64,000 bases of DNA from Reticulitermes speratus (Eukaryota > Arthropoda > Insecta > Blattodea > Rhinotermitidae). How positions within the stretch are numbered: the stretch's first letter is position 1; the number at the start of each line of letters is the position of its first letter. Under the pieces are notes generated by a model. The model was not told the DNA's origin and did no database searches. It saw nothing but the letters and a program-made list of their open reading frames with translations. Below are positions 1 through 10,468 of this stretch, one piece after another. The position numbers were made by a program, and so were the translations under genes. Where the stretch lies: the NCBI GenBank assembly GCA_021186555.1, contig JAJKFL010000003.1, positions 52,675,130-52,739,129 of the forward strand, read 5' to 3'.

Positions 1-150
1 AATAAAGTGTTAGGGTTATGTAATGTGCAATGTTATAGCAGGCACTTTGTTTGCAACTATAAAAAGCTACTTGAACTAGATACCTAATTAATTAATTTGG
101 TGGTGTGAAAATTAGAAGACGTAATACTTTTGTTAAATAGGTCCCTTGTC

Positions 151-350
151 ACTACTGCATGGTGTGTCGTGGGGTCATGGATGGAGGGGAGACACTCTGT
201 ATATGGAGAGTGGATGTGAATATTTTGAATAAGCAGTCATGGACAGCCAACAAGTGGCGGTACTCCAGGTTGGGAGTTGAGTTGGGGTGCTACGAAACTT
301 GTCACTGCAATGGATGGAATGTTACAAAATGTTACACAGAGCCTTAGAAT
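151..350 (+). mobile_element. LINE-alpha 5' segment, fragment
   Basis: This stretch matches the 5' segments at 18.74 and 37.43 kb (shared cores such as 'tggagagtggatgtgaat' and 'aataagcagtc'). In those two copies the segment is followed by the LINE-alpha 3' tail; here it is not, so this is a 5' fragment. It is the most diverged of the three and therefore likely the oldest. The small open frame across it is not kept in the other copies. Confidence 0.5.
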
Positions 351-469
351 TGGAGTCAGGTAGGGGATCATTGATGGACTGGTGTGAACATAGTAACGAG
401 GCTTCAGGTTCTATCAAGGCTGAGTGATAGCTTCCCAAGCAGTAGTGTTGTCTGTGGATGTCTTAATGG

Positions 470-580
470 TCCATGTAACTTCCCTTTTTAAAATCAACTT
501 CAATTTTATCTTCCAAATTCCTCGCTCTTCCAAGTGGTTACCTTTCAGTAAGTTTTACTGACAAAATTGTCCATATCTTT
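470..580 (-). mobile_element. LINE-alpha 3' fragment (weak)
   Basis: Read on the minus strand, 'cacttggaagagc' followed by 'aaaattgaagttgat' resembles the LINE-alpha region just before the WIDLAQDRD motif. It is short and diverged, so the call is tentative. Confidence 0.3.
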
Positions 581-1029
581 CTTCTTTCATGACTGTAGTC
601 ATGATGGTGTAAGGTCCCCGATTTACCTGCCCTGACAGTCGTAGGAATGGTGATTATAAATCACATCGCTGTAATTTTGGACATTATCGTCTGTGGGTAG
701 GACTTTTCTTACCAATTCGTTTTCAGATGATGCCTGAAATAAATTAATATTTTAGTTCATTTACCCAGAACAGTGGTTAATGTGATTGTTTTGTACATCT
801 TGATGTTTGTTAAGGTAAAGCTGAATTTTCTTAATTTTATTATAATGCCTACGTGTAAAAAGTGTTTTATTGTTTCCAGGCATTGGAAGTTTTGACATTT
901 TTAGTGGTTTGTTAGATTATGATACAGATGCTGTGTTGAATTGGTGGAGCGTTCGTACACTGAGTTTTGTTTTGTGAATTTGTAGGCCACTTTCACTATC
1001 CGACCAACACTCTGAGCAGCGACCTTGAT
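581..1029. other. No recognised feature
   Basis: AT-rich sequence. I see no coding signal, repeat or structure I can name. Confidence 0.4.
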
Positions 1030-1500
1030 AAGAAGCTAATAGTTTCTTGGTTAGTGAAGACATTTCCTGCGTTTTGTGAAACCTGAAGTTGCGTTTCTGT
1101 GTTTGCAAGAGCACCCCACTGTCTCTCGAGACAGATGAACCCAGTCCTTGCCCTTCTGTTCACTTAAGAGCCGTTTTAATATAATTGTTACATTTATGCC
1201 TAGGTCTTTCAAGTGGTTTCTTTCCTTCAGGTATAACCACCAAAACCCTGTTTTCGTTCTGGTTACCCCTGTGCGCGCTACATGCACCGCCTATCTCATC
1301 TTTCTTGATTTCACCACCATAATATTTGGCGAGGAACACAAATCGTGAAGCTCCTTATCATGCAGTTTCCTCCAGTCTTCTCTTCTTAGGCCGATATATC
1401 TTTCTCAGCACCCTGTTCTCGAAAATGCCAACATGTGTTCTTCTCTTAATGTCAGTGTAAGTTACACACCCATACAAAACAACGGGCAATTTTATGCAGC
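1030..1500 (-). mobile_element. LINE-alpha, 3' end of reverse-transcriptase ORF, decayed
   Basis: On the minus strand the order follows the LINE-alpha C-terminus. First comes a region recalling 'REEHRL..FENRVLRK' (about 1380-1470). Next are the 'VIKSRRMR..HVAR' region and the '[13 protein letters not shown]' region (about 1190-1240). The 'DW..L..DRDRW' tail (about 1060-1140) comes last. The reading frame is broken in several places and no long ORF survives. It is a non-LTR retrotransposon relic, truncated at its 5' end. The clade is uncertain (RTE- or Jockey-like C-terminal tail). Confidence 0.7.
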
Positions 1501-1974
1501 AAAATTGAAAAGCATGCCCTTGTGTCAGATCATTCTGAAATGTTTCAGAGAGATTTTGTGCGTTGGGACTTTACTGTAGGTTTCTTTTAAAGACATTTTA
1601 ATTAACAGGTATTTTGACGGATAGACCTATACTAAACGCAGTGAGAATGTTATTTCGCTACTGGCTTGAAAAATTACTTCATGTTCGGAATTATTTTCGG
1701 AACACTAAAATGAAAGACCGCCCCCCCACCCCCCAAGTAAAAAAGAGTAGATCGGGGTTGGGGAAGAAGTGGAACTGTGGGAAGGCAATTGCTGTACCAC
1801 TGTGATCGCCCACACAGTGTCTTCTTGTGTTTATGTCATTCACATAATGAAAGCCACTTATCTGGTTGGTCATAATGGAGGTGCATTGCGTTTTCTGCGA
1901 GGTACGAACTCGAATTTTAAATATTATTTAGAGCGACTGTGATTCGAAGTGTGGAATTCTTGCAGCGATATCTT
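1501..1974. other. No recognised feature
   Basis: Contains a C-rich run near 1722-1735 but no repeat or coding sequence that I recognise. Confidence 0.4.
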
Positions 1975-2345
1975 GGCTGGAAGGAGTTTGGAAAAGAATG
2001 AGGTTACAGCAGTAAGGCGAATGGACGATAGGCGGTTGGTTTGTGGTTATGCAGAATATTATTAGAATAGTGAAATCGAGGCGGATGAGAGAGGCGGGGC
2101 ATGTGGCACGCATGGTAAAGAACAGAAATGCGTACAGGCTTTTGGTGGGAAAACGTGAAGGAGAGAGAGGCCATTTTGATGACGTAGGTACTACGCATGG
2201 GAGAATACTATTAAAATTGACCTAAAAGAGATAGCATGGTGTTGGGGATGAGCAGGTTTAAACTGGCATATGGTGAGGACCTATGGCGGATCCTGCCGAA
2301 CAGTAATGAACGTTCCGGTTTTCCACGAAACGCCGGAAATTTATT
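1975..2345 (+). mobile_element. LINE-alpha, 3' end of reverse-transcriptase ORF
   Basis: The open frame from 2043 reads [19 protein letters not shown] and then [14 protein letters not shown], the conserved C-terminal block of this LINE. Past 2180 the frame shifts, but the '[11 protein letters not shown]' and 'MNVPVFH' echoes of the usual end (NIKMDL..MNLRVP) are visible to about 2330. It is a 5'-truncated, decayed copy. Confidence 0.75.
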
Positions 2346-2687
2346 GGTTCGCCGAGTAAGTGCTAGTTTCTGGAGCCCTGTTCGATGGAATTAGTGCTGT
2401 ATTTTTCGCCGCTGTTGAACGTACAGACAACAGTGTGTTTGTACATAAGATCCATTTGTGTACGCTTAGTTGCTGGAGCGGGTGAAAGTTGGGCGAGGCA
2501 TGTAGTAGGTAACTGAACAGGCTCTGTCCAGGAGGTAGCCGGCTTTGGTTATGACATCACATTAGTAGACTGTCAGTTGAACACTTACGGGTGAGGTAAA
2601 ACGCCCATGTGCTGAATTATCCACCACATCGTGAAGAAGGAGAAATAAACGAAGGTATTGCTAAACGGATTCATAATGTCGCCACTA

Positions 2688-2955
2688 GGCCGTGTCATGG
2701 CTCAGGCGGTTGCTGGCCTCTCACCGCTGAGGCCCAGGTTCGATCTCGGATCAGTCCGTGTGGGATTTGTGGTGGACAGAGTGGCACTGGAACAGGTTTT
2801 TTTCGAGTACGTCGGTTTTCCCCTGTCTGTTTCGTTCCACCGGTGCTCATTTACAAGGAAATACGAAAAAAAAAACAATTATCTTTATCACAGGGTTGCA
2901 CAATAAGCCTCAAGGCTGCGGTGCGCCCGTAGCATCTGCTGCGGGGCCATTCACC
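2688..2955 (+). mobile_element. SINE-4 (tRNA-derived), near full length
   Basis: It begins with a tRNA-like head whose B box is GGTTCGATCTC at about 2738. The body has 'gtggacagagtggcactgg', a short A run, and the tail 'aggctgcggtgcgccc' ending in 'gctgcggggcc'. The same order is found on the minus strand at 21446-21735 and 49047-49305, which defines the family. Confidence 0.75.
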
Positions 2956-4004
2956 ACAAAAACAAAAAGCGTCGCCACTAGACGCACGTGAGTGGTCAGC
3001 TTCAGGCTTTACTCCTTGGCGATGTAGTTGCATGTGGCCGAAAGATAGGCTGGGTTGGCCCTCCCAGACACCGTGGGTAAGAGATATCCGTGCCCCTTCC
3101 GGGCGTCGAGTTCTGTTCGTCTGTTCACATAACAGGGATCCATAGTACTGTCTTTTCTCGGAAGAACGGAATTAACTCCGAAAAAGAAACGAAATTTTTG
3201 TAGTATGGACGTAAAGGGGTCTGCGGGGGCTTTATCAACGCCACTGCTCCCTGGTAGAAACCAACCTATTCTCCGTGAAGAAAGTTGTGCTGTCTCATTT
3301 GTACACAGTAATTCCACTTTATTTTATTGTTGGTACTTTCGTCTGTAGAGAAGCACAAATTCATATAGCAGTATTAATGTCAGAGTACAATGCCAACTCG
3401 GCTTTCTATCTTTTTTTCTTTTAACAGCATCGGCGTTTCTTCAACACGTAAGACGGTTTTAACCAAGATTTTATTTCTTGCAGTTTTATGGCCCCTAAGT
3501 GTAGACGCAAACCAAAAACTGCAATGTAAAGCGATACTTTGAGTGTTTATTGCTGAGGATCCAGTCAGCAATATGATACTGATACATGTGGCTTCGCTCT
3601 ATCATTCTCTCCACCTCTACATTAGATGACTAAGAGAAAGGCAGCCTTTTATACAGAGCTGAAGCCATAAAGCCGTATCGATCCGTTGGAAAGTCCCAAG
3701 TTTTCACCTATTGATTTCCTTTTGTTCACCGAAAAGTTGGAGACACTTTAGTCTGGTGTTAATATTTCTTTCTTTCTTTTTTTTTTTTTTTGGCCCTCCC
3801 TTGCTGTTGTTGGAATACCGTGGAATTAACGATGTACTCTGTTGGTCTGTTCCCGTTTTGTACATTTATTTTCCAAGCAGAATTGGCGGAAGTCGGGAAT
3901 GTTACTTAGACCGAGTTTTTTTTTTTGTTTAGGTAACGGGTTCGTGGTAGCTGTATGCGTGATGTTACGACTGGCGCGCAGTGATGTACGGGGTATGCTG
4001 TGAA
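2956..4004. other. No recognised feature
   Basis: Unique-looking sequence with T homopolymers near 3775-3791 and 3917-3926. The 102-codon minus-strand open frame at 3009-3317 has no motif I recognise. Confidence 0.4.
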
Positions 4005-4204
4005 AACAGTTTAACCGTTTAAAGCCTAGTGGTTACTTTATATACCATCAGGTTTAACATTCAAAAGATCTACGTTCGCATATATGTGTTTTGTGCGGAT
4101 CTCAGATAAAACAGCGATTATTTCTGTGTGCAGCATTAAATGATTCGTTGTTATAACCGAGACGGAGTGTGTTTACTGCGCGGTACGGACTCTTTACTTA
4201 CATA
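4005..4204 (+). repeat. Dispersed repeat family F
   Basis: Shares an ordered set of blocks with 45050-45255 (+) and 58530-58690 (-): 'aaccgtttaaagcct', 'acagcgattatttct' and 'gtgtttactg.gcggtacg'. The element type is unknown. No inverted ends or open frame are visible. Confidence 0.5.
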
Positions 4205-4640
4205 CGAAGTTTTGTATTTGAGTATTTTTCGAAAATCTGTGGAGAAAATTCAAGTTTTATTAAAATCTGACAAGAATAACGGGTACTTTACATGATTACC
4301 TGTGTACATTTATGATAATATCTCGCTGGATTCTTCTTAGAATGAGAAATGTTTCAGACAAAAGTTGTAGAGAATATCAACACACATTTTATGTTTAAAG
4401 ACTTTTTCCCGAAAATCATGCCGTTTACGAGATAATGCGGAGAAAAATATGGTAGAGCCGGACAGGCCAGAGATGACAATATAATACGGACGCATGCGCA
4501 TTGCATGCTGGGTAACTAAGGCTACAGACACACTCAGAATATGTCATTGCTTTTGCACGAACGCTACTCATTTTTACGTTTATACATACATTGCCTGTGT
4601 TGTTTTCTTTCTCGGGGTTTATTTTTACACTTCAATTTCC
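4205..4640 (+). repeat. Dispersed repeat family E
   Basis: Closely matches 54426-54855 over some 400 bp, including 'tatttttcgaaaatctgt', 'tatgataatatctcgct' and 'atatggtagagcc'. No coding signal was found. The type is unclassified; a Helitron-like or other non-autonomous element is possible. Confidence 0.55.
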
Positions 4641-5037
4641 ACCACAGAAACATTACAAGTACTGCTGTCGTTGCTTGTAAGTTTGTTTCTGTTATGTTTT
4701 CGTGTATTATATATCGCTGATGTGGTGTATTGTTGTGTAAACAGACGCTGACCTTACAGTGTAAAACTGTTCGTATGATGTTTCGAACCACAACAATTGC
4801 ATTGTCACAGCACTTCTGGGGAAAGTGACGGATACAAAATTGTAAGGCGTCTTTGTACCGGACCGTGCTTCACGATGATGGGCAAACCTGCTAGTTCAAG
4901 GAATTGACGAGAGGTTCAAAAAACTGATCGTCTTGACTGGGGCTTTTGGATTATTTTCGTTAGTACCTTCTGCAAAATGAGCCTTTAGTGGTAAGTTGAT
5001 TTTTCTTCATCCCGTTGTGATGTGTGTACGAAGATAC

Positions 5038-5261
5038 CAGTAAGTATCTGTCAAACACAACACTCATTTATTATTACAAAAGGTAAAAGGAGCCACACGT
5101 TTCGGCTTATAATGAAGCCATTTTCGGACTCCACAAGGTTGTACGTTTTCTGATCATACAACGTTTTACAACCTGAGGTTTGCTTAATCACGAGTCGAAA
5201 CATGTAGCTGCTTTTAGGTGTTTAGCATTAAATAAGTGTTGTATTTAACGATATTTATTGG
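5038..5261. mobile_element. Inverted-repeat element with hammerhead-like motifs
   Basis: The ends are inverted relatives: 'ccagtaagtatc..caaacacaacactcattta' on the left and, reversed, 'ccaataaatatc..aatacaacacttattta' on the right. Inside lie a decayed hammerhead-like core on the minus strand (5089-5132) and a weaker one on the plus strand (about 5172-5212). Each points outward to an AATAAA-like motif. The layout matches the pairs at 32.1/32.6 and 41.5/41.7 kb. Confidence 0.5.
5089..5132 (-). ncRNA. Decayed hammerhead-like motif
   Basis: On the minus strand stem I would pair GGAGTC with GGCTCC (six pairs including one G-T). Stem II is GGCTT/AAGCC, followed by GAAA. The first core box reads CCGAAAA rather than CTGANGA, so self-cleavage is unlikely. 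It is listed because its layout matches the intact sites. Confidence 0.35.
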
Positions 5262-5465
5262 TACCCTTTATTCAGTGGGTACTGGGGACTCCTGTCCAGG
5301 CAGTAAAGTGGTCGGAGCTTGAATCTTACCGCTCACCTCCATGTAGTGTTGAGGTTAAGAATGAGTGGCTCTATTCCTTCACTCCTCCATATGCCTTCCT
5401 GGCGTGCACAGAGACAACTTTACATTTACCTTTAATCTCCGGGAAAATGACAGGATAAGTTAGTA
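5262..5465 (+). mobile_element. SINE-2, 3' part
   Basis: Carries the SINE-2 body and tail ('gtgggtactgggg', 'gaggttaagaatgagtgg', 'actcctccatatgcctt') but lacks the tRNA-like head. The copy is 5'-truncated. Confidence 0.6.
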
Positions 5466-5734
5466 CATCTAAATTAGGCCACGGCCACTTCCTTCGACGT
5501 CCTTTTCAATTCGTTATTCACAAATTATTCTGCCGTCCTCCATTGTGTTTTGTTTGATTTAGAAAATGATTTTTAAAAACAGTATTTGGATTAATTTAAC
5601 GCTTTAAAAGTTTATTATTTGTCGCAAATGGCGCCATTCATTTCATTGTCTCTCCAAACAAGTGTTGTCTTACTCCTAATGATGAGGGATTGTGTGAGTT
5701 CTTGCAGAGGTGAAGTCTATACGACGCCTACCGC

Positions 5735-5900
5735 CTGTTTTGTACATCTGGCTACGGGCTACACGGCCCGACGTTTAATTTCCCACAGGGACAGTTGCCC
5801 TTGACAGCATCCTGACCTGTGGTGGTGTCCACCCAACCTCCTACCGGGGACAAAGCGGCCCGGACGTGAAGCTGGTCATACACTTTCATCTGTTGGAAAG
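5735..5900 (+). mobile_element. SINE-2, central fragment, diverged
   Basis: 'ggctacgggctacacggcc' recalls the tRNA-like head. 'gtccacccaacctcctacc' and 'aaagcggcccggacgtgaag' match the SINE-2 body. The copy is decayed. Confidence 0.5.
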
Positions 5901-6045
5901 GTTAGAAATGCGTGGTGCTCTGCTTCGCCATAGGCCACGTTCTCATGCCGTGTTGCATAATCACATAGACAACTTTCCGTTTACATATTTCATGTTATAG
6001 ATACGTATTTGGCCATGAGCATTACAGCAATAGAAAATGGATGTA

Positions 6046-6545
6046 GGCCGTGCTGTGGTTCAGGCCGTTGCTGGACGGGCTCTCTCACCACGAAAACTCG
6101 GGTTCGATCCCAGGCTAGTCCAAGTGGGATTTATTGTGGACATAGTGGCGCTGGGACGGGTTTTTCTCTGAGTACTTCTGCTCTCCTCTGTATTTATCAT
6201 GTCACTAGGGCTCAATACGCAAGTGTAATCGATGCTATATAGTCTTAGGAGTTGATTTTTTTTCCCATGGCGCAACAGCCCTTAGTGGGCCAGGGCCTCA
6301 TTATCGAGACTTCACGATCACACTCAGACACACGACATTCGGTAGGACTCCTCTGGACGAGTGATCAGCCCGACGCAGAGATCTGTGCCTTACAACACAT
6401 AACACTCACAAGAGACAGACATGCTCCCGGCGGGATTCGAACCCTCAATCACAGCAATCGAATGACCGCAGACCCACGCCTTAGACCGCGCAGCCACTGG
6501 GATCGGCTGTTAGCAGTTGATAGTGTCGTTAAATAATGCGCTTAA
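6046..6545 (+). mobile_element. SINE-4 split by a SINE-1 insertion
   Basis: The SINE-4 head has B box GGTTCGATCCC at about 6102 and runs to about 6256. The interval 6257-6509 is an antisense SINE-1. The SINE-4 3' part ('gttgatagtgtcgttaaa') resumes after it. The duplicated target (ttaggagttgat / ttagcagttgat) lies inside SINE-4, so SINE-4 was here first. Confidence 0.65.
6257..6509 (-). mobile_element. SINE-1 (tRNA-derived), full length
   Basis: The minus-strand order is a tRNA-like head ('gatcccagtgg', A box near 'gcggtctaaggcg', B box GGTTCGAATCC-like), a body with 'gtctcttgtgagtgt', and the tail 'ggcccactaagggctgttg' with a short A run. It is flanked by a 12-bp target duplication (6245-6256 and 6510-6521) with one mismatch, typical of LINE-driven retroposition. 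Confidence 0.8.
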
Positions 6546-6639
6546 CAAATAAAGGGGATGTACGTTCTTTGTTGAAATGCCCTTCTGAAGTCCCGTGTAA
6601 ATAGTCATAAAATTGTTATAGAGGTTTTTAATTTTATCG

Positions 6640-6790
6640 CGGCCGTGACTGTGAAGACGTTTCGGAATGTGACGCCGTGTAGTATGGTGAGGATATACCG
6701 ACTTTCGTCCGAAACGTCGGTAAATTTTTACCGGACGCCACGGCTTCAGATCACAGGCGACGGGAGTGTTCAATTGTTCCTCGTTACATT
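6640..6790. repeat. Hairpin family C, diverged copy
   Basis: Contains 'tccgaaacgtcggtaaat' and the flanking 'gacgccacggcttcaga' type arm seen in family C, with a partial inverted arm upstream ('gtgacgccgtgtagtatgg'). It belongs with the variant at 47.99 kb rather than the main type. Confidence 0.45.
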
Positions 6791-7464
6791 TTGCAGATAA
6801 GTTGCGTGCAGGCAGCACCATAACTGGGGACACTCACAGGTGCGGTTCAGCGAATTGCGTCAGTCCGGCTGATAGGATGCTACACTCGGCAGCCCATTTA
6901 CATGCCCGGTGAGGCGTGAGAATGACCCGAGTGCCGGAAACCCGATCGATACCAAACGATGTGTATTGTTCGATACTAAATTGCTCCGAAGTGGGTTTTA
7001 TTAATACATGTGTTCTAGGAGCAGGCGACGTAGGTCGAGGGACTGATTGCGCTGCGCGTGACTGGCGGTAGACTGATGGAAACCTGAATATAACGACAGC
7101 AAGAAATAATGACGAGTTCCGGGAAAGACGCCTACTTTGCTTCGGATGCTTATATATACCTCGCTGAAAGCTCGTGATGCGTCTCTGGAAAGTAGAGCTT
7201 TCAGCAATCAACTTTCATTGGGGTCGTATGCGTTAATGTGGAGAATATTGCGAACAGACTGTTTGTTACGTGTGAATGACACATACACGACGGCTTAATT
7301 TGACTGCCGGTACACAAAGACAGTTGTTAATGAATGAACGAGGAGAATAGTAGCATTTATTAAGAATTACAGCAGCAACGATAGTGATTATACACCCTTC
7401 ACTTAGTCGAACCTCTTCTGCCGGTACGTGTAAAGGGTTTACAAAGAGCTTCCCGTCTCCGAGT
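6791..7464. other. No recognised feature
   Basis: Overlapping minus-strand open frames (6834-7211 and 7001-7207) show no family motif. I see no repeats. Confidence 0.4.
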
Positions 7465-7742
7465 GCGCTTTGGCGCAGTTGGTTGAGGCACTGCGCTACA
7501 AGTGGGTTCGATTCCCGTTGGTATCATTGGAATTTTTAATTGACGTAATCCTTCCGGCCGCACTATGGCCCTGGGTCGACTCAGTCTCTAAGAGAAATGA
7601 GTACCAGGAGTATTTCCTGGGGGGGGGGGGGGGTTAAAGGTGGCCGGTGACAACCTTACCACCTACATGTGCCGATTGTCTTGAAATCTGGGAGCCCTAA
7701 GGGCCTGTCGATGCCTGTAATGGGATGGCTTTACCCTTGCCG
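7465..7742 (+). mobile_element. SINE-3 (tRNA-derived)
   Basis: tRNA-like head with A box 'tggcgcagttgg' and B box 'gggttcgattccc'. The body follows ('gcactatggccctgggtcg', 'gagtaccaggagtatttcc') and then the tail 'ggcctgt..aatgggat..ctttacc'. A run of 13 G at about 7620 replaces the usual short G stretch, and part of the head between the A and B boxes is missing. Confidence 0.75.
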
Positions 7743-8059
7743 TTACGTTTCCCTCTTCCATGGTCTCCAGATATAGCACTCACTTCGTTCCGTTCAGTAC
7801 CTCTTTTCGTCAAAATCTTCTGTATCCCATTATACATACGGAACAGAATTCACTTCTAACTTCTTTAATTGGCGATGTGTTTATTTCGTATGAGCGTTAG
7901 AATATCTAATCAGGAAACTTCCTGTACCCACGAAGCGACCGACAGTCAGTTTAATTAAGGTCAAATCATGCAATGCATTGTTACGTATGCTACTGGTAGG
8001 TATTAGTAGCTATCTAAAATCAGTTCTGAGATATAAATGTTTAATTTTGGATACTTTTC
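7743..8059. other. No recognised feature
   Basis: No coding sequence or named repeat is seen. Confidence 0.4.
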
Positions 8060-8163
8060 ATCCGGACCCTATATTTACGTGAGCAAGGATGTGAGGATCT
8101 GTGATTATTTTTCGATGCCATAAGGAGTCCGTGAGCAAAAAAGTTTGGGAAACGCTGATCTAG
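8060..8163. mobile_element. hAT-type non-autonomous end (fragment)
   Basis: Ends in 'aagtttgggaaacgctg', which read in reverse (CAGCGTTTCCCAAACTT) is a typical hAT terminal inverted repeat. The preceding 'ggagtccgtgagcaaaa' is also usual for such MITEs. I could not find the opposite end. Confidence 0.45.
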
Positions 8164-8173
8164 GGTTAACTGC

Positions 8174-8509
8174 CTACACTGCTTTAGTTTTTCTGTGAGC
8201 ATCTCTTGCAGTTTGTGTCGTAACATCAGAGTTTCGGCCCCATTCAGGATCATTCTCCGAACATTGGTTCATTACCTCAGCCATCTGGATTGTTCCATCA
8301 CGCACGCTGTCCGTGGTGAGATTGCTCGGAAGGTGAGTGTCGTGTACACGGGCGTCGTCATGTTTCTTGAAAACATTTTGCCGTCGTTCCAGCTGCTCAT
8401 TTGATACGCTGTCTCCAGGAAATACATTAGCTACATTAACCTTGTCAAATTTATGGAGCCAACCTTCGTTGTATAGCTCGATGATGTTCCTGGTTATATG
8501 TGGTTGCAC
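8174..8509 (-). other. Unrecognised open frame, 111 codons
   Basis: The composition looks protein-like (mixed charged and polar residues, no low complexity). I recognise no domain, and there is no clear start context, splice site or neighbouring exon. Its 3' end abuts the hAT fragment and its 5' end enters a G/T-rich repeat. It may be a transposon relic or chance. I assign no function. Confidence 0.15.
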
Positions 8510-8668
8510 GTGGCTGTATGTGGTTGTACCCAGGTTATGTGTGGTTGCACATGGTTATGTGCGGTTATGCATGGTTGCACCTGGTTATGTGTGGTTGCAC
8601 GTGGATGTACCTGGTTGTTTGGTTGCATGTGGTTATGTGTGGCTGCACGTGGTTATGTGTGGTTGCGC
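8488..8668 (+). repeat. Degenerate G/T-rich minisatellite
   Basis: Irregular tandem copies of 'tggttatgtgtggttgcac' and shorter forms (about 10-20 bp). Plus-strand translation gives a meaningless CGYVWLH-type repeat. Confidence 0.7.
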
Positions 8669-9659
8669 CTTCTCTAACCCGTCTTAATCACTGCATACCT
8701 GTGGCCACAGTTTTCACCACACGCTGTTCATACATGTACCAACACAAACGCGAGCTGTATACCAAAGCCGCACGTAAGGTGCGGTATGTGGTACCGATCG
8801 GAATACTCGTGTGTTGCGTTCACGTCGTTACATGTCGACTGTATGGAACAGAGCACTTGTTGAGGTGGTTGTAGTCTGTCGGCTGTAGCGTCTAGCAGCG
8901 ACGAGGACGTTAATGACCGTAAGATGAAAGGCACAGTTACCACAGTGACTCCTTGAATATCGGCCACTCGAACTACTTAACATTAGGCTTAATGAGCCGC
9001 GTTGGTTGGCTCGCTGAAGTGTCTGTGTGTCTGACGACCTCGTCTGTTAGCCACTTGTACGAGCCAAGAAGTACAGCTCACCCGAAGGGTAAAGTAAGCC
9101 TGATTTAGAAACCGACGTGTTCTTTCTGTCTAGTTTCGAGGTCTCAAATGCCTGGACCTTCACCTGCCCGCTGTCATGGCATGTTCAAGGCACGGGTAAT
9201 TTTATTTATGCTGTGTATGTTAAGTGTTTTATCACTGAGTGTTAGTGCGTCTTGAATTAGACTGTACGATCTTTGAAGATGATGTGATCTCGTGATGTGT
9301 CGCAGTGTAGGTTCGGAGAAACCTGTCTCTGTCTGCTGTACATAAGATAAGAGGCTGCAGGCTCGTCAAAAACGTCGGTAATCGCGCGCCAGATTGCGCG
9401 TTGTCAACTCAAAATAGCGTAGTTTAAATCCTGAACTACTCCAGCAGTATGAGAATAGTGTGTGTCGCGTGTCACGTGCTTCATTGGAGGTGAATTTGTA
9501 ATTTGCCGTAGTATTTTGTTTGGAAAGTGTCTATGTAACGTCTTTCAGTATAAGCACTGGGTGCAGAGTTTGGTGTAGGTCGCATTTGTGTATTCTTTGA
9601 AACGGTGGTACAAAAGTGCGGTTTGTTCGCAGTCTGTTTGAATGTTATTATTAATTCAT
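8669..9659. other. No recognised feature
   Basis: Only an isolated 'aaacgtcggtaatcgcgcg' near 9368 recalls hairpin family C. Otherwise I see nothing. Confidence 0.4.
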
Positions 9660-9900
9660 TGACCAAATTATGCACTTAATAAAATACATTCAGAAGTAAC
9701 AACAAGACTCCTACATGTTTCGGCACCGAGGTGCCATCATCAGGGAGTTATCTAAACAAAGGAATATAAGGCCAGCACGCTTATGTAGGTATTGTGTCGC
9801 CTTCACTAAAATTATTAAAATATAAAAATTCCAAATGTACGAGGTTAACAAATCCCGCAATATTGTAAATTTAAAAATTTGTAAAGTTACATGTTCCAGG
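9660..9900 (-). mobile_element. Hammerhead-motif retroelement-like fragment
   Basis: On the minus strand an AT-rich leader precedes the ribozyme-like core (9707-9748), and about 30 bases later comes 'ttttattaag', close to the AATAAA position of sister copies. No ORF is present. The ends are not defined. Confidence 0.5.
9707..9748 (-). ncRNA. Hammerhead ribozyme-like motif (best example)
   Basis: On the minus strand: stem I ACTCC pairs with GGAGT; box CTGATGA; stem II GGCAC-CTCG-GTGCC; GAAA; the self-complementary CATG; then GTA as the expected cleavage triplet (NUH). All invariant core bases of a type I hammerhead are present. The short CATG stem III suggests activity, if any, as a dimer, as known for hammerheads in Penelope-like elements and some satellites. 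Activity is inferred, not shown. Confidence 0.7.
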
Positions 9901-9920
9901 CAGAAGTTTTAAGTTATATA

Positions 9921-9998
9921 CAGGGCATACACAAAAGAATGGTGCGGTATCAATAGTGAATTATTTTTAAACCGCACCATTCTTTTGTGTATGCCCTG
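9921..9998. mobile_element. 78-bp TA-flanked hairpin MITE, copy 1
   Basis: Long inverted arms begin 'cagggcatacacaaaagaat' and close with their complement around a short loop. TA flanks both ends (9919-9920, 9999-10000). A second copy of identical length is at 27626-27703. The TA duplication and CAGGG end fit a Tc1/mariner-type MITE. Confidence 0.8.
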
Positions 9999-10003
9999 TA
10001 CAC

Positions 10004-10446
10004 TCTTTACGAAGTATGCATACAAACATCTTTCTCGGTCTGTTATGATTATGATTATGAATATTATTAGTTCATATTTGTTTGTTTCTAGCAGGCATGT
10101 AAATGTCACAAATAGCGATTTGTAATATTATAGACGTGGTCAGGTAAGCAGATGTCAGCGGTTTGGAACCTTAATTGAGTTTACGTGACCAGCGTTCTGC
10201 GAGAACGTCATCAGACGCGTCGCAGTGTACCGGATTAAGTGGTGGGAACTGTGTGGGTTGCTGTGTACTTTATCTTTTAAAGCGCAGTGGTTGGTTGCTA
10301 TATGTAGCACGTGCTGTAACGTTGGGAACTGCGTTTTGTCCACACAGTGAGTGTATTATGAGTGCTGTATGATTCTGAGTAAGCAACTGTCATTTCCCCA
10401 AGCATCATTAACCAGGTGTTACGCGTAACGGCGACACGGCGTCTTT
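10004..10446. other. No recognised feature
   Basis: No repeat or coding sequence that I recognise. Confidence 0.4.
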
Positions 10447-10468
10447 TTGTGTGTGTGTGTGTGTGTGA
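10447..10468 (+). repeat. (TG)n microsatellite
   Basis: About ten TG units. Confidence 0.9.

Noticed and set aside
5172-5212. Second hammerhead motif in the 5.0 kb element
   Set aside because: CTGAGGT and a poorly pairing stem II do not satisfy the core. Kept only as a decayed partner.
8500-8874. Plus-strand ORF with repeated CGYVWLHV
   Set aside because: It is the translation of a degenerate G/T-rich tandem repeat.
9360-9420. Family C copy
   Set aside because: Only 'aacgtcggtaatcgcgcg' matches; no arm or partner is present.
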